Shown piece after piece: positions 58,775-64,000 of a stretch of 64,000 nucleotides of DNA (positions are counted from its first letter, which is position 1; each line of letters starts with the position of its first letter). The notes under the pieces were generated by a model. It was not told the DNA's origin. It searched no databases and saw nothing but the letters and a program-made list of their open reading frames with translations. Source of the stretch: Allium sativum (Eukaryota; Streptophyta; Magnoliopsida; Asparagales; Amaryllidaceae); NCBI GenBank assembly GCA_030737875.1, contig CM060921.1, forward strand, positions 397,708,192 to 397,772,191, read 5' to 3'. Both the position numbers and the translations under genes were made by a program.

Positions 58775-60614
58775 GCAATTCACTTTTATTTCCACACATA
58801 TATATAATTATAAAAAGAAATTGAAGAGTGAGAAATCCTCACCAATAGCTATCCAATAACACGATTCTTCCTTAATAGAAATCTTCGCCTATTTCGCCTT
58901 CTTGTTGCTTTCGTTGCCTGTATTCTCTACATAGGTAAAAATAGAATTTTTACTATGTTATTCAATATATAAAGATCATATTCTAAAAACAAAGATTATA
59001 TTTTTAATATTCCTATGATGTAAAAAATATATTTTTATTACTTTAAAAATACAAAAATCATGTCTTGCTCCTTCTACCTAATAAAAATCCCGTCTTTTCT
59101 CTTTTTAAAAATATGATCTTTATTTTTGTGCAAGTTCAAATCTTTTTCTATTAAAAGATTAAACCTTTTCTATTTCAAAGTTTAAACCCTTTTTAAACCT
59201 TAAAATAAAATCAGTTTTTACTTTCTTTTTAAATCAGTTTTCTATATTATCAAATCAGTTTTCTATATCTTCAAAAAAAATCAGTTTTTGAAACCTTAAA
59301 ATATCAGTTTATATATTCTATAAAAAAATCAGTTTTTATATTTTCATAAAAAAATCAGTTTTTATATTCTTTAAAAAAATCAGTTTTCATTTCTAAAAAA
59401 AAAACAGTTTATAAATTCTTTAAAAATCAGTAATTAGTTTACTGCAAAACAAAAATAAAAACAAAAATAAAATAACCCTAAATTACTCACCGCTGGATGC
59501 GAAGGGGAGGGAAGAAGAAGGAGCGTCGGCGGCTTCGAGGGTGGCGTTCGCTGGTGGCTCGATGGTGTCGGCGGCTTCGATTTGATTCGACTGGGGGGCG
59601 TCGCGAGCTAGGTTCGAGGGCTTCGAGGGGGCGCGACGACTTCGAGGTGGGCGGCGATAGGTTCGTCGGCGTCGAGGTAAGAGGGGCGGCGATGTCAAGG
59701 TTAGGTTTTTTTTTTATTTCGTTTCTGGTAAATGAATCGGGGGGGGGGGGGGCAATGAAGAAGAAAAAGGGGGAAAGAAATTAAAATAATATTTTTTTTC
59801 CTTTTATTATTTATTTATTTAATTTTTCAAAAAGGTTGACTTTTACATACGACCTCGAAACGAGGCCTACCGCCTGTCGTCCATAGCGTTTTACCCCCAT
59901 TCTGAACACAATGGGATATTTATCGTAAGCTGATTTGATCGTTACAATCAGTTTCCGTTGAATTTACATTTAAATCCTTATATTGAATTTTAAACGTACA
60001 TTTCAAATTACCAGGGTCACATACTAACTAGAAAAATTCCAGAAAAATATTTTCTAGTTTCGTATTGACGATACGGTCCTAACAAATCTAGTTTCATCGA
60101 ATTCTGAGACCGTTTGAAAAATGGCCAATTTCCAGTCGATTAAATTCAACAGAAACCGGTCAAACGCGTTTTCCTTTGCCACGCTCACATGTTGATTCGA
60201 AAAATTATGAAATTTGAACCCTAGCAATAGTTTGCATCCCGGACCCGACAAAAGTGGTTTCGTCGAATTCCGAGGCCATATGCAAAATATCAATTTTCCA
60301 GGCCTATATATTCTATATACCGACTCTTCTGAAAATTCATTCGGCCATAACTTTTGATTCCCGTTATGAAACTTCGATTTTTCAGATTCGTTAGAAAGGT
60401 ATTGACTAACCGATTTAAATATTTTTGGTCTCACTAAAATCCGTTATATTTTCCATCCTGAACCGTCAGACTTAGTTTGTATTCAAAATTTCAAACGGCC
60501 ATATTATACACAATTCTATATTTTATGGAAATAAGCTATTTTAATCATTCAAATTTCTTGTTAATAACCTAATTTAAAATTTTTAAACTGGTTCACATTT
60601 TCCGGATTATTACA
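54691..60614 (-). repeat. Element B 5' LTR (right copy)
   Basis: Near-identical to 44187-50097, 5924 bp, with the same order of modules: 3' module and hairpin (about 55290), 127-bp array (57625-58345), TA repeat (about 58729), GC island (59478-59755) and U3 motifs (about 60060-60100 and 60240-60275). It ends TTATTACA and target duplication ATTAA. The 126-codon minus frame 60054-60434 is U3 sequence, not a gene. Confidence 0.92.
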
Positions 60615-60619
60615 ATTAA

Positions 60620-60971
60620 CTACCCATATGAACTCCTTTGTTAAAAATTACGTGTCGATGCTTATCTGGATGCATGTTGTGCCCAGGAAATTGCGTGGGT
60701 CGACCCATCCCTGAGTTGGGTCGATCCCACCATATTTTTTCATTCTGTTTAGTTCTGATTTATTATCCAACTTCTATCTTTGATAACTTCTTCAGACTTG
60801 CTCGGATTTCGATAAGTTATGTATGTAAATTGAGAAGAAAATTGCTGCGGACACAATGAAAAAGATTTTGTAGCCAAATTTGATTATCTATAAAAATTCT
60901 CTTTTTAACCCCTTTCTATTTTACAATTAATCCCTTTCTAGTAAATTCATAACTCATTCCCCTTAATTAAT
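60620..60971 (-). repeat. Element D 5' LTR, remainder after element B
   Basis: Resumes directly after ATTAA. The hairpin at 60695-60730 (stem GTGGG/TCCCAC region plus TCGACCCA/TGGGTCGA, one-base bulge) corresponds to that of X at 27270. It ends without a clear LTR terminus where element T begins. Confidence 0.55.
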
Positions 60972-61772
60972 TGTTGGCCTACTTTATGACTAGGCCACAC
61001 AAAGTCCAGATGATTATTTATGAGTAAAAGAGTCAGTTTGGATCGATAAAGAAGTTTCAAGTCAAGGCCGGGTCGGATCAAGAAAGGTGGGTCGAGCTCG
61101 ACCGATTCGCATACAAGAGAAATCAGCCCAGAGTAAGGGCACCGGATCGGGTCGGGGAAGGCACGATCTAACCCATCAGCACATATAAGCAGGGAGGCGT
61201 TCCTACCCTATCGGATCGGGTAGCATTAACCCCCTATCTGAACCGCTTGAAGCCACGATACCATGTCAAACATAGTCTTATTCTGCTGCCTACAGATGCC
61301 GATCATGTTACAGGTGGAAAGACCCAATCCAAAGGATATGTTTCCACTCTTCCATGACCAGCTCTGCGATTCCCTCTATGACCTCCATGTAGCATTCGAC
61401 CTGCCGGTTCTCCACACCTATAAATACCCAGCTTGATAACATTTTAAAAGGTCTTTTGGCATTCAAGGCGCTTGAGCTCTACCATTATCTGTATTTCTCC
61501 TTTTTATTTAGATTATGCTCAAGATTATTGAGTATAATTCTATAAATCCTAAGAGTTAATTGATTGTGTCAATGATTTTGAGTGATTATCAACATTGTAC
61601 TTGCAAGCAATTACTCAATCAAAGAACTATAAAGTGGATGTAGGCTTGTTAACGTCGAACCACTATAAATCCTCTGTGTTGGTTGCTTTTTCTTTGTTTT
61701 TAGATTATATTTCTTCATTATTCTCTATGAAATCTTGTCAATTAGGTGCTAGTGCCATTTTTTTGTCTAACA
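60972..61772 (+). repeat. Element T 5' LTR (Tat-lineage gypsy)
   Basis: Starts TGTTGGCCTAC and ends CTAACA at 61772. It has a good TATA box (61419-61426), and near its end GGATGTAGGC...CGAACCAC, a motif common near the end of plant LTRs. The following TTTTGTGCTTTCACTGAGAACC resembles the primer-site region of Tat/Ogre-type elements. The 3' LTR is outside the window. Confidence 0.7.
61419..61426 (+). promoter_or_regulatory. TATA box of element T LTR
   Basis: CC-TATAAATA-CCC, a typical plant TATA box about 350 bp before the LTR end. Inferred from sequence alone. Confidence 0.6.
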
Positions 61773-61797
61773 TTTTGTGCTTTCACTGAGAACCTGA
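61773..61797 (+). other. Probable primer-binding site region of element T
   Basis: TTTTGTGCTTTCACTGAGAA directly after the LTR resembles the TGGTGCTTTCATTGAGA-type sites of Tat/Ogre elements. The exact primer tRNA cannot be settled from this degenerate copy. Confidence 0.45.
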
Positions 61798-61909
61798 ATT
61801 CTCAGCTTTCTGGATTGTCATTCTACTGTTTGGATCGCCAAATCAGAAGAGATAATCCATATTTTCATTACTTTTGAAGTTTTTGCCAATTTCAATGAAT
61901 TTGAACTCC

Positions 61910-63960
61910 ATGGCTCCAAGGAAAGGCTAGGAACATCAAACCTCTCAAGCTTCACGAAGGAATGAAGTGACTGAAGGATAGCAGGGTGGTGCACAGGTCC
62001 TCACCACCACGCAAAACCCCTAGTCAAGTATGACTGGGTCGGACCCGATTCGACCCGAGTGTGATGCCTTGACCCGACCCTGGCGTAGCGCTATGAACCC
62101 AACTAGGGCATACCCCCGATCCAACCCATAAGAGGGGATCCGAACCAATCTGCTGTTGTTGAAACTTCTACCCGAGCTAATATTAGTGCTTCAAATCAAG
62201 CTGATTCTGGGACTTCAACACTAGCTGCTACAACCATTAACCAAACTCATGCACCTGCTCCTATTCACAGAATGATTATACATGCTTCCTTGCGAGGTTG
62301 GAAGTGACGAATGTGGGTCTAGAAGCACAAAGACGTGATAGTGCCGCATTCTGAGAGAATTTGAGTGCGATGGCTAGATAGATGGACGGACTTCACAGGC
62401 AGAGAACACCTTCTCCTACCCATCGTCAGCCAGTTGAATATTCACCTTCTTTGGAGGAGATTGAAAGGCACCCATGCCAAAAGAGACCATATGAGAGACC
62501 AAAGAACCTTGAGCATATCCAATTTGGCTCATTAGGATGTCGTAAAGATGCAGCTCGTTGCCTGGGCCCTAATGACCTTAGCCTAGCGGAACCAATGTTG
62601 TTGCCAATGCTTTGATCTCATGTCCTTCCAAGAGACCCAAACATTACCAATCCTACTCAAGGCCAACTCCTTCAGCCCACTCATGCTGTGAATGACCCAG
62701 ATCGCAGGGGTCAAGGGAACTCTTCTCCCGTTAGAAAGCGAAGCACATTGCCTGACGTGGGAGTTGGAAGTGCTAGAAGAGCGAGAAGTGCTGAACTCGA
62801 GCCTACATTAAGCAATGCTGAAGTAGAAGCTATGGTACGTCAAATTATGGCTGATAGCAGAGGCTACACTGACGAAGATTGGGGTATTGATCGCAACCAT
62901 ACGCTTTTCATCGATAACATATTGGATGTCCTATTCCCGATGTAAGAATTTAACCTGCCTACCATGAACCGTTATGGAGGAAGAACTGATCCAAGACAGC
63001 ATCTGATGAGATACTCCTCGTATATGAACGCCGCAGCATCCCCTGATGCCATAAAGTGCAATAATTTTCTGATCTACCTTGAAGATGTTGCGATGATGTG
63101 GTTTATTCGGCTTCTACTACGATCGATTTCCAGTTATGAAGAGCTAAGTGAGAGTTTCCTGAATTAGTTTCGGTTTCACGACCAGAAATACAAGAAGGTC
63201 ATTGAGCTTTCTGTAGACAAGCAAGCTCCGGTGGAAACTCTGAAATCGTATTTGGATCATTTTGATCTAGTAGTTACGAAAGCGAGCAACCCCCATGAAC
63301 AAACTATCTTGATGGCGCTAATAGACGGAGTAGATAATGACACTGAATTCAGGAAGTACCTGGTCAGAAAGCCGTCATTGACTAGAGAGTTGTTTTGTGG
63401 AAAGGCTAATATCCGCCTACAGTAAAAAGAGGTATATGCTAGCTAAAAAAGGAAACCCAGCGATGTCACGAGAGAGGACATCCAAAGCAACGTTGCCATT
63501 AAGAAGTCTGGTGATAGTGCAGGGAAAGTTAAAGTCAACGTCTACAACCAAAGTGGAGGAAATGGCCGCCATGGTGGGAACGACAATAAGAGGAGCAGGA
63601 ATCAGAGACATGATCCCAAAAAGAGGCCGATACCAACCTTTCTAGAATTACTCGCCGCTCAATGACACCTTGGAGAATATCTATCTAGACACCTACAATG
63701 TTATCCAATACAAAAAGGCTCCGCCAAGAGACTCAATGGAGAAAGAACGTGCGACGAGGAAGTTCTGTTTATTTCATGAAACATACGGCCACTCCACAAA
63801 CGAGTTCCACCACTTAAGAGATGTATTGGAAAATTTTCTTTGAGCAGGAAAGTTGGACGAGTTAAAGTTGCCTCTAGAGACACGGGACAAGGGGGCTCAA
63901 CTCCGAACTAGAACCAGCCGCCTCGAGAGCTATCACTCAGCAGAAAGAAAAGGGGATAGT
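61910..63960 (+). pseudogene. gag: Element T gag remnant (Tat lineage), degenerate and running towards the window end
   Basis: A likely start at 61910 (MAPRKG) meets a stop after six codons. One frame can then be followed from 62382 to about 63390 through stops at 62616, 62943 and 63165. It contains NRYGGRTDPRQHLMRY, FLIYLEDVAMMWFIRLL, RSISSYEELSESFL and ETLKSYLDHFDLVV, the capsid pattern of Tat/Athila gags (DPxxHL, AxxWF, SIxSxxEL). After frameshifts, 63740-63870 reads RKFCLFHETYGHSTNEFHHL, the Tat-type knuckle with its last Cys changed to Phe. Gag would coat the element RNA; this copy is inactive. Pol, if present, lies beyond the window. Confidence 0.8.
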
Positions 63961-64000
63961 TATTAACATCGTGGTTTGAGGAAAAAATCTAGCTGGATTC

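Larger units (their letters stand above)
44187..60614 (-). mobile_element. Element B: nearly complete Ty3/gypsy chromovirus (Tekay/Del-like) with 5.9-kb LTRs
   Basis: LTRs at 44187-50097 (5911 bp) and 54691-60614 (5924 bp), target duplication ATTAA, primer-binding site at 54677 and polypurine tract at 50098. The 4.6-kb interior carries gag-protease, RT, RNase H, integrase and a C-terminal chromodomain in minus orientation. I noted about 30-40 differences between LTRs by eye, so the insertion is young, yet gag-pol has three nonsense codons and a frameshifted gag-protease/RT boundary. The chromodomain, integrase-last order and initiator-Met primer site place it among chromoviruses. Tekay/Del is my best guess from the gag. 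The LTRs are long even for that clade. It is related to element A throughout its LTRs and leader. Confidence 0.93.
37395..60971 (-). mobile_element. Element D: old minus-strand gypsy element, split by element B
   Basis: Parts in minus-strand order: LTR at 60620-60971 and 42124-44186, primer-binding site at 42111, degenerate gag-pol at 37723-42110, polypurine tract at 37709-37722 and a truncated LTR to 37395. Element B is inserted in the first LTR with target duplication ATTAA. The outer end near 60971 is probably cut by element T, as no LTR terminus is seen there. The element is much more decayed than A or B and shares its LTR family with solo LTR X. Confidence 0.6.

Noticed and set aside
60054..60434. 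126-codon minus frame
   Set aside because: It lies in the U3 of the B LTR, and the other LTR copy at 49540-49920 does not keep the frame open.

Overview
This 64 kb window looks like nuclear heterochromatin of a flowering plant with a large, retrotransposon-rich genome. I found no host gene, tRNA or rRNA. Nearly all of it can be assigned to nested Ty3/gypsy LTR retrotransposons. The plant assignment rests on chromovirus-type pol with a C-terminal chromodomain, primer-binding sites matching plant initiator tRNA-Met (TGGTATCAGAGC), and a Tat-lineage gag. The species cannot be told.

Left half (1-34674), a four-level nest. A decayed plus-strand chromovirus (G) is split: the end of its reverse transcriptase is at 1-303, and RNase H, integrase, chromodomain and a 3' LTR resume at 27553. 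Into it went a solo LTR (X, 304-27552, target duplication ACTAG(T)). Into X went element C (1279-25816, duplication TGGTC). Into C went element A (3326-12686, duplication TGTGT). A is a recent non-autonomous element with two nearly identical 4.16-kb LTRs around only 1.03 kb of non-coding interior.

Element C is the strangest part. After one LTR and its primer-binding site it has no coding interior. Instead there is an 8.5-kb mosaic of repeated LTR 3' ends, including a palindrome with about 1.55-kb arms (16660-19834). Four LTR ends are joined to LTR-interior sequence through the same tetranucleotide CAGT, and 729-bp direct repeats bracket the mosaic. CA is the LTR terminus and GT the spacer before the primer-binding site, so the joints look like unprocessed reverse-transcription ends. 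I infer aberrant reverse transcription or cDNA end-joining. The palindrome could template a long hairpin RNA against this LTR family.

Middle (34675-44186): an unassigned 0.9-kb AT-rich stretch, a truncated LTR, and an old minus-strand gypsy element (D) with degenerate pol.

Right half: element B (44187-60614, minus strand, duplication ATTAA) is a nearly complete chromovirus, probably Tekay/Del-like. It has 5.9-kb LTRs and a gag-pol damaged by three nonsense codons and a frameshifted gag-protease/RT boundary. B's LTRs and 5' leader are related to A's, so a B-like element is a plausible source of proteins for A. B interrupts a D LTR, which resumes at 60620. From 60972 to the window edge is the 5' part of a decayed Tat-lineage gypsy element (T) on the plus strand.

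The LTRs of A, B and C share an architecture: duplicated U3 motifs, a GC-rich island, family-specific minisatellites, and a conserved 3' module holding a small hairpin whose stem shows compensatory changes. Identities quoted are by-eye estimates.
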